A stretch of DNA of 64,000 bases from Caenorhabditis elegans (Eukaryota; Nematoda; Chromadorea; Rhabditida; Rhabditidae): positions 3,100,001 to 3,164,000 of the forward strand of contig NC_003281.10 of assembly GCF_000002985.6 (NCBI RefSeq), in the 5' to 3' direction. The number at the start of each line of letters is the position of its first letter. Positions within the stretch are counted from its first letter, which is position 1. Positions 1-11,600 of the stretch are shown here, piece after piece. A program made the position numbers and the translations under genes. The notes beneath the pieces are model-generated. The model was not told the DNA's origin and searched no databases. It was given only the letters and a program-made list of their open reading frames with translations.

Positions 1-225
1 TTGTGAGTTTTTTTTTTGAAAAAAATTTCGAAAAATTTTCAAAAAAAAAATTCCAAAAATTTTTTTTTTTTCCAAAAAATTGTTCTCATTCAGAAATGAC
101 TGTCCTCTGTGCTGTCCGTGTGAGTTTTATATGTGTTCGTAGACAAAATAGATGAGCTTTACTAATTCCATAATAGCTGCGCCAAAAAATCAACACCCCA
201 CAAAATTATCGATTTTTTCTTGCAG

Positions 226-313
226 AGAGGCTCAAGGCATCGATCTCGTCACCACAAAACGCACGTTACGGGCTCTTCGCGAGACCAATGAAGCAAGATC
301 TGGACCATTTTAA
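226..313 (+). CDS. Last exon of an unrecognised gene (C-terminus only)
   Basis: A strong acceptor (TTTTTTCTTGCAG) opens an exon that reads one base plus 28 codons, ending R-S-G-P-F and TAA at 311-313. The readable tail is charged (KRTLRALRETNEARSG) and looks coding. An AATAAA signal follows at 448-453. The rest of the gene lies left of the window, so no family can be assigned; the preceding sequence is AT-rich intron. The frame is chosen because it alone stays open from the acceptor. It is convergent with the acyltransferase gene downstream. Confidence 0.6.
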
Positions 314-507
314 TGGTTTTTCTCGAAGAAAAATCAATCGATAATCAATTCCCTGATCTCTTTCAATTTTGTTCTTGTGCTCATTTTATCGATTTTTTTG
401 GATAAAAATCGATATTTCCTTGGAATATCAATCGTTTTTGAGTGAAAAATAAATTATTCTGTTTTTTTATAAATTTTCCTAAAATTCCCAAAAAAAGTTG
501 AAATTTT

Positions 508-569
508 GGCCTAGTGGCTAACAGGGATGGCTGGGACATACAAGACCGGGGTTCGAGCCCCCGTTGTGG
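508..569 (+). repeat. tRNA-like element T copy 1
   Basis: Family T, defined here, has a 62-nt core GGCCTAGTGG...CTGTGG containing the pol III A-box text TGGCCTAGTGG and B-box text GGTTCGAGTCC. The core can fold a T-arm (CGGGG-loop-CCCCG). A conserved 5' body ends CCCATATCGATTTTTC and a short T-run follows. In this copy the B box reads GGTTCGAGCCC. Confidence 0.85.
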
Positions 570-796
570 TTAATAGTTTTTGTTTCTACTTCCTTGTATG
601 GAGAGCTACACGGAAAGTTCCAAAAATGACAGTTTTCATGTTTTTTGGATTTTTTTTCGAAAACTTGGAAAACTTTGGTTATTTTCTTGGATTTTCTCAA
701 AAATTTGTCGGCAAGTTACACATAAAAATTCAAGTTCACCGTGAAATTCCCGTCAATCTGACACCCATATCGATTTTCTCAAAAATTTGAATTTTT

Positions 797-858
797 GGCC
801 TAGTGGTTAACAGGGATGGCTGAGACTCACAAGACCGGGGTTCGAGTCCCCACTGCGG
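797..858 (+). repeat. tRNA-like element T copy 2
   Basis: A and B boxes are both exact. The 5' body (GTCAATCTGACACCCATATC) is present, as is a T5 run 3' of the core. Confidence 0.85.
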
Positions 859-1091
859 TAAAAAATTTTTGTTTGTCTTTCTCTTTTTGCATAACTATCT
901 TAAAATTTCTAGAAACGCTAGTTTGTAAGTTTTTCGAAATTATTTTTCCAAAAAATTGAGAAATATGAGTTTTTTCTGGATTTTTTCGAAAACTATCGCT
1001 TTTTGAGAATTTTTAGATAGAAAATCGAATTTTTCATGAAAATTCCGTTAACTTGACAACCATATCGATTTTTCAAAAAAATTGAACTTTT

Positions 1092-1153
1092 GGCGCAGTG
1101 GCTAACAGGGATGGCTGAGACCCATAAGACCGGGGTTCGAATCCCCGCTGTGG
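1092..1153 (+). repeat. tRNA-like element T copy 3
   Basis: The A box reads TGGCGCAGTGG, still within consensus. The B box GGTTCGAATCC is exact to consensus. Confidence 0.85.
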
Positions 1154-1401
1154 TGAATATTTTTTAAAGGTGTTTATCTGCGCAAAATGCATGTTTTAAA
1201 AGTGCAGGGACACAATTTTTTCGGAAAAATTTTCGATTTTATTTTATTTTAAGTTTTAGATTTGAATTTTCATGACAAAAAAGCTTCATTCAACCGTAAC
1301 AACTTAAAACAAGGCTCGAAAAACAAAAATTATGGCACGATAAAATACAGAAATCTCATCAAAAACTGGCACTTTTCACAGAACATTTCAAATTTTCCGC
1401 T

Positions 1402-3938
1402 CTACCGGAGCACCAACGGCACGTCCTTCTCCACTCCATATTTTTCCTTGTGCTCATCGAACAGCTCCGTCAACTTTTGACAATAAATGGTGTGAAGCTC
1501 GTCGATTTGCTCTTTCGTCGGATTTTCCACTTTTTCAACGGGAATTGGGGCTCCGACTACGGTATCGATTGGTTTACGGAATGGAAGATATCCGAAAGTT
1601 AGTTGGAAGAAGCCACGACCATGGAAAATTGGATATGAGATGCCGAAAATGCTTTTGCACCATTCTTGGAAGTTGCGGAGCCGTGAGCCAACTGGATTCT
1701 CCATCTGAAAATTTATTGTTCGTCGAAAAGTGGTGTTAAACGTCACTTTGGAAGTTTTTAAATAAAAATATCGGATTCTCCATTAAATTTCCGTGAATTT
1801 AACAATTTTCAAAAAATTTGAATTTTTGGCCAAGTGGATAACACGGATGGCTAAGACTCACAAGACCTGGGTTCGAGTCCCCGCGGTGGCAAATATTTTT
1901 GTTTTGGTTTTTTTGTGTTTATCAGCAGTCTGGAGTTGCCAAAAACTCTTTGAACTTTATGAAATTCACATTTTGAAGTTTTTATTATGAACATTCAATG
2001 TTAAAAGTAGAATATCTCGATAACTATTGATTTTTGAGAGTTTTTATGCAAGATGTCGAGTTTTTCATGTAAATTCCGTCAATTTGAGACCCATATCGAC
2101 TTTTCAAAAAAGTTCACTTTTGGCCTAGTGGTTAACACGGATGGCTGGGACTCACAAGACCGGGGTTCGAGCCCCCACTGTGCCGAATAATTTTTTCTCT
2201 TTTTTTCCTGTGATTTTATTGGTTTCTATGCGTTTTTACGTTTTTTTGCAGATAAATTTAAGAAAAAAAAAAGAAAATGTACGGTTTTAAAGTTTTCCAC
2301 ACAATGTAATTCAAAATTTTTCAAATTTTACCTGTTCAAAAACGTCATTCTCTCCAAAAGAATACACCGGGACCAAGTAGGCACCAGTAATCAAAGCCTC
2401 CCGAACAAATCCCTTTCTTGATGCCAAAGTGAGTGTGTGGTAGCCTGGATGAGCATCTAAAGCTTCTTCGGCTCCTCCAATCACCAATACCACTGCACGT
2501 CCCTTCTGGCCACATTTGTCAAGCACATATTCAATGGATTCTCTGGAGCAGTCGATTAGGCCGGTGAGAAGGAGAAGCTCACGACGGATGGCCATCTGAA
2601 AATTGATTTGTATGCTTGAAAAGTTGGTTTTGGACGTTAAAATTTAAAATTTGATAAGAAATTTCGGATTTTTCGTGTAATTCCGGTCAATTCGGGTATA
2701 ATCTTCATTTTCAAAAAAGTAGATTTTTGGCCTAGTGGCTAACACGGATGGCTGAGACTCACAAGACCGGGGTTCGAGTCCCCGCTGTAGCTAATATTTT
2801 TGTTTTCTGTTATTTTTTTTCTACATGCGCTCAAAAACTTCAAATAAGGTCCGAAATGTAAGTTTTGAGTTAAATTTCCCGAAAAATGTCCATCACTAAA
2901 TCACTAATTTTTATTGAAAACTATCGATTTCTGTCAATTATCACATCAAAATTCGAGTTTTTCATGGAATTCCCGTCAATTTGACACCCATATCGATTTT
3001 TCAAAAAAAGTTGACTTTTTGGCCTAGTGGCTAACACGGATGGCTGAGACACACAAGACCGGGGTTCGATTCCCCGCTTGCGTCAAATTTTTTTGTATGA
3101 TCTATACGTGACCAAAAATCCGTTCCCATATATTTTTCAACATCCCCCAATTTTTCAACCAAACTCACTCTGAACTGAAGTGCTAAAGTGCACAAATTCC
3201 AGCGAATTCCAGGGAATTTCTCATAGATTCCCGTTCCATTGGTGGCAAAATTAGACCATGCAGCCATGGAGATGATACCATGAGGATGGATTCCAACCAG
3301 ATAGTTCTTGTCCGTGGAGAGTTCGGCAGTTTTGTGCAAGTTGATTGGGAAGTATTGGGCGAACCAGTCGTTGACACGCCATCTGGAATGAAAAATTGTT
3401 ATAAAATTGAAAAATTCATGACATTTCCGTTAATCTGAGCCCCACATCGATTTTTTTCAAAAAAAAATACATTTTTGGCCTAGTGGCTAACACGGATGGC
3501 TGGGACCCACTCGACCCGGGTTCGAGTCCCCACTGTGGTCAAGAGTTTTTGTTATCTTTGTTTTGTATTGCACACTTTCTAAGCCTTCTAGAAATGCGAA
3601 TTTTCAAATTTTTTTTGAATTTTTTAATTAAAAAAAACCTACTTTCTGACCCAATCACTGGAATATCCACCTCTCCTCGGAGAATCCATATCGTAGAAGT
3701 ACCAGCAAGCGTAGAGAGCCAAAATGTGCCATTGGAAAGTGAAAAGCTAAAAAAAAATACAGTAACAAGTTTTTTTGGCTCTGAAATTTCCTGAACTTAC
3801 CAAGAAAAATGGCAAAATGGTGACGAAAAGTGCAAGTGGGTAAGTGAGCATAAAGTGATAGACAACTCCCAAGTATGTCTTTTTACGTTGAATTGATGAG
3901 AATAGATCCACCCATTCTATTCCGAGAAATTGCGGCAT
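1402..3938 (-). CDS. DGAT2-family acyltransferase (diacylglycerol/monoacylglycerol O-acyltransferase)
   Basis: The family uses acyl-CoA to acylate mono- or diacylglycerol at the ER and lipid-droplet membrane, the last step of triacylglycerol synthesis. Exons on the minus strand are 3801-3938, 3643-3746, 3169-3382, 2332-2595 and 1402-1704. All junctions have GT/AG and matching phase, giving 340 residues, close to the usual 330-390. An N-terminal hydrophobic pair (about residues 25-65) is the expected membrane hairpin. Then come the active-site HPHG (about 113-116), FPGI (137-140), the VIGGAEEAL block (about 189-198), RKGF, YSFGEND and FHGRGFF (about 267-273), all diagnostic. The start is set by ATG at 3936-3938, just after an AATTTTTCAG acceptor that could be an SL trans-splice site. 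AATAAA lies at 1238-1243 on minus. Introns are packed with tRNA-like repeats. Substrate preference within DGAT2/MOGAT cannot be read from sequence. I believe this is the C. elegans gene called Y53G8B.2, from memory only. Confidence 0.95.
1828..1889 (+). repeat. tRNA-like element T copy 4
   Basis: In the last intron of the acyltransferase gene, antisense to it. The T-arm has CCTGGGTTCG instead of CCGGGGTTCG, so one pair is lost. Confidence 0.85.
2122..2183 (+). repeat. tRNA-like element T copy 5
   Basis: In the same intron as copy 4, same orientation. The B box carries C for T (GGTTCGAGCCC). Confidence 0.85.
2729..2790 (+). repeat. tRNA-like element T copy 6
   Basis: In the acyltransferase intron 2596-3168. 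Both boxes are exact, followed by TAATATTTTTG. Confidence 0.85.
3021..3082 (+). repeat. tRNA-like element T copy 7
   Basis: Second copy in the same intron. The B box GGTTCGATTCC is within consensus. Confidence 0.85.
3477..3538 (+). repeat. tRNA-like element T copy 8
   Basis: In acyltransferase intron 3383-3642. The middle differs (CACTCGACCCGGGTTCG), with a compensating weakness in the T-arm. Confidence 0.85.
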
Positions 3939-4063
3939 TTTCAGTGGAAAGCTGACTGAAAAATTGAATTTTTTGAAAAAAAAATTATTTTTGAGAAAAA
4001 TCGAGAGGTTTTACAAAATAGAAAAAAGGAACATGACAAGAAAAAGTGAAAAAAATAATTTTA

Positions 4064-4125
4064 CCCCGGTGGGGGCTCGAACCCCGGCCCTATGGGTCTC
4101 AGCCATCCGTGTTAACCACTAGGCC
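4064..4125 (-). repeat. tRNA-like element T copy 9
   Basis: Inverted copy upstream of the acyltransferase gene. The 5' body is intact on the minus strand (GATATGGGTGTCAAATT seen on plus). Confidence 0.85.
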
Positions 4126-4356
4126 AAAAAGTCAACTTTTTTTGAAAAATCGATATGGGTGTCAAATTAACGGAAATTTTATGTAAAACTTGAATTTCTA
4201 TGTTAAAACTCTTAAAAATCAATGATTTTCAAGAAAATCCGACAAACTTTCAAGGTTTTCAAGAATTAAAACATAAAAATCTACAAATTTAAAAATTAGC
4301 TGTTTTAAAGTTTTTTTATAGTATCCCGTACAAAAAAGTACAACAAAAAATATTGA

Positions 4357-4418
4357 CCACAACGGGGAGTCGAACCCCGCTCTTGTGGGTCTCGGCTATC
4401 TGCGTTAACCACTAGGCC
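4357..4418 (-). repeat. tRNA-like element T copy 10
   Basis: Inverted copy. The B box on minus is GGTTCGACTCC. Its 3' GGTCAATA still pairs in part with 5' TTTGGCC. Confidence 0.85.
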
Positions 4419-5149
4419 AAAATTTCAAAAATTTTGAAAACTTGAAATAAAAAAAAAAAAAAAAATTGCATGAGAAATCAATTTTTTCAAAAATAGAAAT
4501 TTTGAACCCCCAGCGGTTTACAAAAAAAAAAATAGGATTTGCCAAAATAAATATTTTTTCAGAATTTCAAAAAAAAAATTTTTTCAAAAATTGGCAATGT
4601 TTTAACACAAAAGCTAGAAAATCAATACTTTAAATACTCAAAAAATCCGGTAAAAACGCTACTTTTCGTGATAAATCGAAAAGAAAAACAACAAGACAAT
4701 TGCCCGTCTGAACTTCAAATAAATAGTTGAAAAAGACGAAGAGAATTAGAGAAAACAAGTGAAAAAGGTACAGGGTACACGACATAGTGTAACAAGTGAA
4801 CAATAATAAGATAAGATGAGTACAACGAGGGAGGGGTTCAATGAAACTACTTGTAGGCTACGTTATAGTGTAGTGTAGGAGGTGACAAATCGTGTAGTGC
4901 AGTGTAGAGTAGGTCAAATTGTTTATAGTCAGTCTGATATTAGGTCTGGTAAGCGAATTTTAAGAAAATAAATTGCAAAAAAAAATTCAAAAAAACATTT
5001 TTTCGGGTATTTTTTTACTTCAAAATTTTTATGCCGAAAAATTTTTCAAATTTATTCATTATTTAGTTTCAATCTAAAATTGACATTTCACCTAAATCCC
5101 CGGCAATTTGACCCTACTATCGATATTTTTTTCAAAAAGCTGAACGTTT

Positions 5150-5211
5150 GGCGTAGTGGCTAACACGGATGGCTGGGACTCACAAGACCGGGGTTCGAGT
5201 CCCCGCTGTGG
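5150..5211 (+). repeat. tRNA-like element T copy 11
   Basis: A box TGGCGTAGTGG, B box exact, 3' end GTGGCCAATATTTTTG with a T5 run. Confidence 0.85.
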
Positions 5212-5443
5212 CCAATATTTTTGTTATGTTGTAATTGTATTTAGAAGAAAGTCGAAACACACAAAAAATGACCCAGAACTTCGAAACGCACAGTTTTTGA
5301 ACAAAAAGAAACGGAATTCGGAGATATTCCAGATATTCGAGAAAAGTTAAGATTTTTAGAAAATTTGAAACAAACAATTGGCTTTTCCCTACGATTCCCG
5401 TCAATTTGACACCCATATCGATATTTCAAAAAATTTAGTTTTT

Positions 5444-5505
5444 GGCCTAGTGGCTAACACGGATGGCTGAGACCCACAGGACCGGGGTTCGAGTCCCCGC
5501 TGTGG
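5444..5505 (+). repeat. tRNA-like element T copy 12
   Basis: One of the best-preserved copies. Both boxes are exact, and terminal TTTGGCC and GGTCAAA can form a 7-bp stem with one G-T pair. Confidence 0.88.
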
Positions 5506-5667
5506 TCAAATATTTTTGTTTACATTTTTGTTGAGAGGTTTTAGTCGTTGAAACTTAAAAATAATTTTCAAAATTTTTTAGCCAAAAATTTTTTTTTTAA
5601 TTTTCAAAAATTAATTTTTTCCATAAATCCAAAACTTTATTTCTCAAATAAAAATCGATAACTTTTA

Positions 5668-8600
5668 TTAATTTTTCTTCGTTTTCAACATCAAATCCCT
5701 CCACTGAATGTTCTTCTTCTGCTCCTTGCGTCTCGTTTTCCCTTGCAACGCCTTCTCCTGCTTCCTAAACTCCAAGAAATCCTGATTGAAAGTGGGTTTG
5801 AATTTCTGTGTCGGTTTCCAAGCATTCGATATTTTTGAGTTAAAGCCGTATCTCAAAAGTTGGGCGAACGCGACAAGGACCACTGGAGCCAGAGTCAGTT
5901 TTACGAGCCGAGTTCCGTTGTGGTAGACGTCGTAGAGGATCATTCCCTGAAAAAACAACGAATTTTTTAAAAACTTGTACTCTGTTAAAAATATGAAATT
6001 TGAATTTAGCTCGGTGAGAGCTTCAAGAAAAGTTTTTTTTCGATTTTTTTTTAAATTTTTGGCAGGAAAATTCAATAATTTCTATAAAGTCTAATTTTTC
6101 ACTTTATAACAATCTTGATTATAGATTTAAACTTGAAAAAAATTTTAGACCGAGTGGGGACTCGAACCCCGGTCTTGTGGGTCTCAGCCATCCGTGTTAA
6201 CCACTAGGCCAAAAATCCCAATTTTTGAAAAATCGATATGGGTGTCAAATTGGCGGAAATGTTGTGGAAAAGTTGAATTTTCAATCAAAACCACCCTAAA
6301 ATCAATATTTCCTGAGAACATTGTGGAAACTATTGAATTTTTGTTTTCAAATCTGAAAAAAATCGAGTTCCGTTATATTTTGATGATTTTAAACGTATTT
6401 CTCTATGTCTACTAAATAAAAAATACATGTAAAAATTTTTAGGCCAACTGGGGGCTCGAACCCCGGTCTTGTAGGTCTCAGCCATCCGTGTTAACCACTA
6501 GGTCAAAAATCCAACTTTCTGAAAAGTCAATATGGGTGTCAAATTGACGGAAATTTAACGGAGAATCCGATTTTTTATATATAAACCTACCAAAAGTAAG
6601 CCGGGAAGAAGGAATTGATAATAAAGCTTCAAATATTTTCGAATTCGGTACAAAAATCCACGTCTCCGCATGCTTATTGTCTGAAAATTGCATATTGTCA
6701 CAAAAAGGTACTTGAAACAACTTACCGCAAATACCACAAACAAATTCTTGAAACTAATCACTGAAAATGCAAAAATCTGGGCAAATGCAACGTAAGGCGG
6801 GACCAGGAAGGCAATCTGGCGGGAATTCTGAACATTTTTGAGGTTTTTGATGTAAAAATTCGAATTTTTCATGAAATTTTATGTAAATTTGAGTCCCATA
6901 TTGATTTTTCAAAAAAAAAATTGAATTTTTGGCCTAGTGGTTAACAGAGATGACTGGGAGCACAAGACCGGGGTTCGAGTCCGCGATGGGGTCAACATTT
7001 TTTATGGGTTTGTTTCTGGGTTTTTGTTAGGTATTTGATGAATTCTATATGCTTCAAATACATTTTAGCTAGAATTTCCTAGGAAAAAGTTTTCGAAATT
7101 TTTTAATCGATTTTTGCTGTTTTTCCTCAACATTCTAATAAAATTTAAATAAGTACTAACAAATAAAAGCAAATGTGTAAAAAGCATCAAACTACAATGA
7201 ATGAGCAGTGACAAGTAGCGCATCACAAATTGTGGAAGACGGGCGGTACTTTTGAAGCATCTGTAGATGGTATTCACGGCTCCTTCTGCTAGGAGAATCT
7301 GGAAATTGAACAATTAATTCTTTAAATACAGTTTTAAAACTTTTCTTGCTAAAAATAAAATCTTTCGAAAAAAAAAATTTTTTTGAAATTTTTTTCAAAA
7401 CTTTTCAAAATTTAAGAAAAAGTTATCAAACTGGAAAGCTGCCAAAATGAGACGAAAAATATGAATACCATCATTAACAACTTCTTCGCCATAGACTGGA
7501 AAAAAACACGCAGATGTACTCGAAAATGTTCTTCTCATTGTGGATTAGGACCCCTGGAAATTCACAAAAATTTGAAAAACTCAATAATTTTAAAACTAAA
7601 CAGTTCGGAGTGGTTTACTCAGGCTAGATAGACCAAGAAAAAATTTTTGCCCGCTGTGGGGCTCGAACCCCGGTCTTGTGAGTCTCAGCCATCCGCGTTA
7701 GCCACTAGGCCAAAAATCAACTTTTTCGAAAAGTCGATATGGGTGCTTAAAATGACGGGAATTTTGTGGGAAGATTGAATTTTCCACTGAAAATCTTGAA
7801 AACCAATATTTTATCGGAAAACTACGATTTGCCAACTAAAATTGTGTTTTTTTGTTTTTTTATTCAAAAATTCCTCGTCAGTAACTCACTGATATCATCG
7901 ACTGTTAATGATCGTTTCTCAAACTTCGAAAAGTTTGCCTCCGCCCCAATAATGGCTGCCATTCCAAAAGTCAGTCCAAACAGTACAAGCATAAATAATC
8001 CGACAACTTTGGCGCATATCAGGTCCACAAAACACCAATTCGAAAATTTATTTATCGATCCAATTGCTATATAGGTTCCATTTGCTGTGCAAAACATTAT
8101 CATACTCTGAAAAACCGAAAATAAATCAATAAAATCAATGAAATTCTAGATTACATGAATTGCAGCGATTGTCCAGGTTTTCCACTCGAGAATTTTCAAA
8201 AAATCGTTTCCAACAGCCTGGAAAAAAATTACATAAGTTGAAAAAACACGCAAAAAAATTCGACTCTAGTGGGGGTTCGAACCCCGGTCTTGTGGGTCTC
8301 AGCCATCCGTGTTAGCCACTAGGCCAAAAACTCAACTTTTTTGAAAAATCGATATGGGTGTCAAATTGACGGGAATTTTGTGGAAAATCTGATTTTTAAC
8401 AGTTTAATTTCCTTTAATCGATGACTATCGAGAAATCCCAGTGATTATCTATTTTTAGCAAAAAAAATCGAAAACTCAACTTTTGGCATTTTTGAAATTA
8501 TTTTGAGGAGCTGTTACCACATAATAAAACAAATAAAAAAATTTGGCCACAACGGGGGCTCGAACCCCGGTCTTGGGGCCATCCGTGTTAACCACTAGGC

Positions 8601-11600
8601 CAGAAACTCAAATTTTTGGAAAATCTTAAATGGCCCCAAATTGACGGGAATTCTACAGTAAAATAAATGTTAAACATATTTTTTTCTCACCACAATCAGC
8701 ATAGTCGCCTGTCGCTCGTTTTCCCCGATAATAATTTGCAGAACAACTGCACACACGAGAATTGTTCCGAAGAAAATGTAGTTTCGATATCCACAGATGA
8801 ACTTTCGGACTCCAAGTAGGCTCAACAGAAACAGAAAAATCGATAAAACGATTGCAGCGGAAATGAAGTGAGCGTGTTGGTAGGCCGGGTCGAATACTCT
8901 GAAAATTCTCGAAAAATATTGATTTTCAAAGGTTTTTATAGAAAAATTCGAGCTTTTCACGAAATTTTCGTAATTTTTGACTACCATATCGATTTTTCAA
9001 AAAAGTTGATTTTTGGCCTAGTGGCTAACAGAGATGGTTGAGACCCACAACACCGGGGTTCGAATCCCCGCAGTGGTCAAATTTTTTTCTAGGCTTTTTT
9101 CGCACTGATATTGCCATTTTATCACTTTTTAAACACTTTCTAAGATTATATTCCACAAAAATTTTGAATTTTTCGAATTTTACAACTAACCTAACCGGCG
9201 GCGACTGAGCAGTCGCATATTTGGCAATTATTGGGTCCGACTGGAGATCATATCTCAGCTTTTCCTGAAGATATGTCCTATCTGTATGCAGGTACCCGTA
9301 TCGATGGAAATCCGCCGGTCGGCACCGGTTTTCTGTGAAAATCTCGTTTTCTCTGCATTTTGGCGCGTAACCGTCTGAAAAAATGTAAAAATATTGCTTT
9401 AAAATTTGAATTTTCATGTAATTTCCGTCTATTTGGCACCCATATCGATTTTTAAAAAAATGTGAATTTTGAATTCTTGGCCTAGTGGTTAGCAGAGATG
9501 GCTGAGACCCACAACACCGGGGTTCGACTCCCCGTTGTGGTAAAATTTTTTTCTAAGCAATTTTAAGGTGTTTGTGTAGGATAACAAGAATTTAACGGGA
9601 CTTTGAAGTTTGTTCAAGTATTTTGTTTGGAAAAATTTTATCAAAAAATTAATATCTTCAGATTTTATGGAAAATTATTGATTTTTGATGATTTTTATAT
9701 TAAAATTCGGCTTTTCCCTGAAATTCCGGTCAATTTGACACCCATATCGACTTTTCAGAAAAAGTGAAAAAATGCCTAGTGGTTAACAGAGATGGATGAG
9801 ACCCACAACACCGGGGTTCGAGTCCGCGCTGTGGCCAAAATTTTTGTAATACTGTTTTTGTACAGAACTTTACTAGTTTATTGTGAAAACTCACTTAAAA
9901 TGCCTCTACTCGGAGAAAGTCCGCGAAAACCGCATTTCGATTTGTCAACAGTGAATAAGCAAACTCAAATGCCATGGAAATGAATCGATGATCAAATCGG
10001 ATAGATGATGACACAATGTATTGTACGATAGTAACCATTATTCCAACTCCCGTGAAAATCGGAGCCATCCGGCTGTAGAGCACGATAGGCGGACAGTTGG
10101 TGAATTGTCCGATGGTATACTGGGCGTAGTTGATGGGTAGAGTGATAAGGAGTGTACAAGTTAGGAATGGAATCAGGAAGTAATCTGGAAATTGAAAATT
10201 ACTTTAAAAAATTCAAAAAAATGTTTTTGAAAATTTAATTTTTTTCAAAAAAAAAAACCCGGTGAAACTGCACTTATAATTTTTAAAGCTTTTATTACAG
10301 TACGCAAAAACGAAACAAAAATTTTTGAGCCCAGTGCGGACTCGAACCCCGGTCTTGTGCGTCCCAGCCATCTGCGTTAGCCACTAGGCCAAAAATTCGT
10401 TTTTTTTTTGAAAAATCGATATTGGGGTCAGATTGACGGAAATTTCCCGAATTTTTCAGAATTTACACTCAAGACTTGATTTTAACCCCATTTTCTTAAA
10501 AAAAACCGGAAAATGTCCTACTTCTATCCTCCGAATCTCATCATAACAAACGGAAAACTCATCGCATGGGAAATATTGAGTCCAGCCATTGTTGTAAACC
10601 ATCTTCCACGATCCTCCTCGGATACTAACAGTTTTGGGATGGAATTTTCGTAGACTTGCTCGACGAGCTGCAATATTATTTGAGTTTTTAGAAAATTGTT
10701 CCAAATTTTTGAAATTCTCATTTTTTGACTGAAAATTCGGATTCTCTGTGAAGTTGCCGTCAATTTGACACCCATATCGATTTTTACAAATAAATTTGAA
10801 TTTTTGGCCTAGTGGCTAAGAGGGATGGCTGGGGCCCACAAGACCGGGGTTCGAGTCCCTGAGGGGGTCAATATTTTTTGTTTGAGTTATTTTGTCGGTT
10901 TGAACACAGAAATTGGCCAGATATCTTCTAGAAAACAGTAAATTGGACTGTTTTTTGTAGTTTTTCCTGCAAAAACCCGATAATTTTGAACAGTTGAGAA
11001 ATTATAAATTTTTCAAGGATTTTAAAATGAAATTTCGAGTTTACTATGTAATTCCCATTAATTTGTCAATTTTTCAATTTTTTCGATTTTTCAAAAAAAG
11101 TTGAGTTTTTGGCCTAGTGGCTAACACAGATGGCTGGGGCACACGTGACCAGGGTTCGAGTCCGGGTAGTGGTCAAATTTTTTTTCTAACTTTTTTAAAC
11201 TGTATTTCATGTGGTTTTCCGATAGTTCATCTAAATTTGACAAAAAAATGTTGAAATTTTTATTGAAAATTTAGAAAAAAACCGCCTACCAAATGACTAT
11301 TCAGCACGTGTGGATCCTTGCCACGTGGTGATGGTAATGCCATATTTTCATGTCTCCGATTGCTCAAATATTCTCCATTTGCATCCTCATCAAGCAGTGG
11401 AAATGGCTCACAATCGAAATATTGCTCAACTACACGGGTTCCCTATTTTTTCACCCAATTGTACGTATGAATCTCCCGTTTACATGGTGCAACGTCAGAA
11501 AATTCACTGAAATTTGATTTTATTGATTTATTGATTTTATTAACGAAAAAATGGAAAAATAAATTTTTGACGAAAAAAGTGCAATTTTTTCCAAATTTTT

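Larger units (their letters stand above)
314..1401. other. Convergent intergenic DNA with three tRNA-like repeats
   Basis: This holds the 3' ends of two convergent genes: AATAAA at 448-453 on plus, and at 1238-1243 on minus for the acyltransferase. Three plus-oriented tRNA-like copies sit at 508, 797 and 1092. No coding potential was seen; the small ORFs here are read through the repeats. Confidence 0.7.
3939..5667. other. Intergenic region upstream of the acyltransferase gene
   Basis: This likely holds the acyltransferase promoter and the 3' flank of the SLC6-like gene. Tandem GATAA-like text near 4806-4816 (AATAAGATAAGATG) could be a GATA-factor site, as is common in intestinal lipid genes, but this is weak. 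Segment 4680-4950 is less AT-rich than its surroundings and free of repeats, so it is the best promoter candidate. Four tRNA-like copies lie here (4064 and 4357 on minus; 5150 and 5444 on plus). Confidence 0.5.

Noticed and set aside
11434-11445. A 12-nt intron (GTGAAAAAATAG) removing the TAG
   Set aside because: It would keep frame but is far below any spliceable length known to me; a stop, readthrough or later start is more likely.
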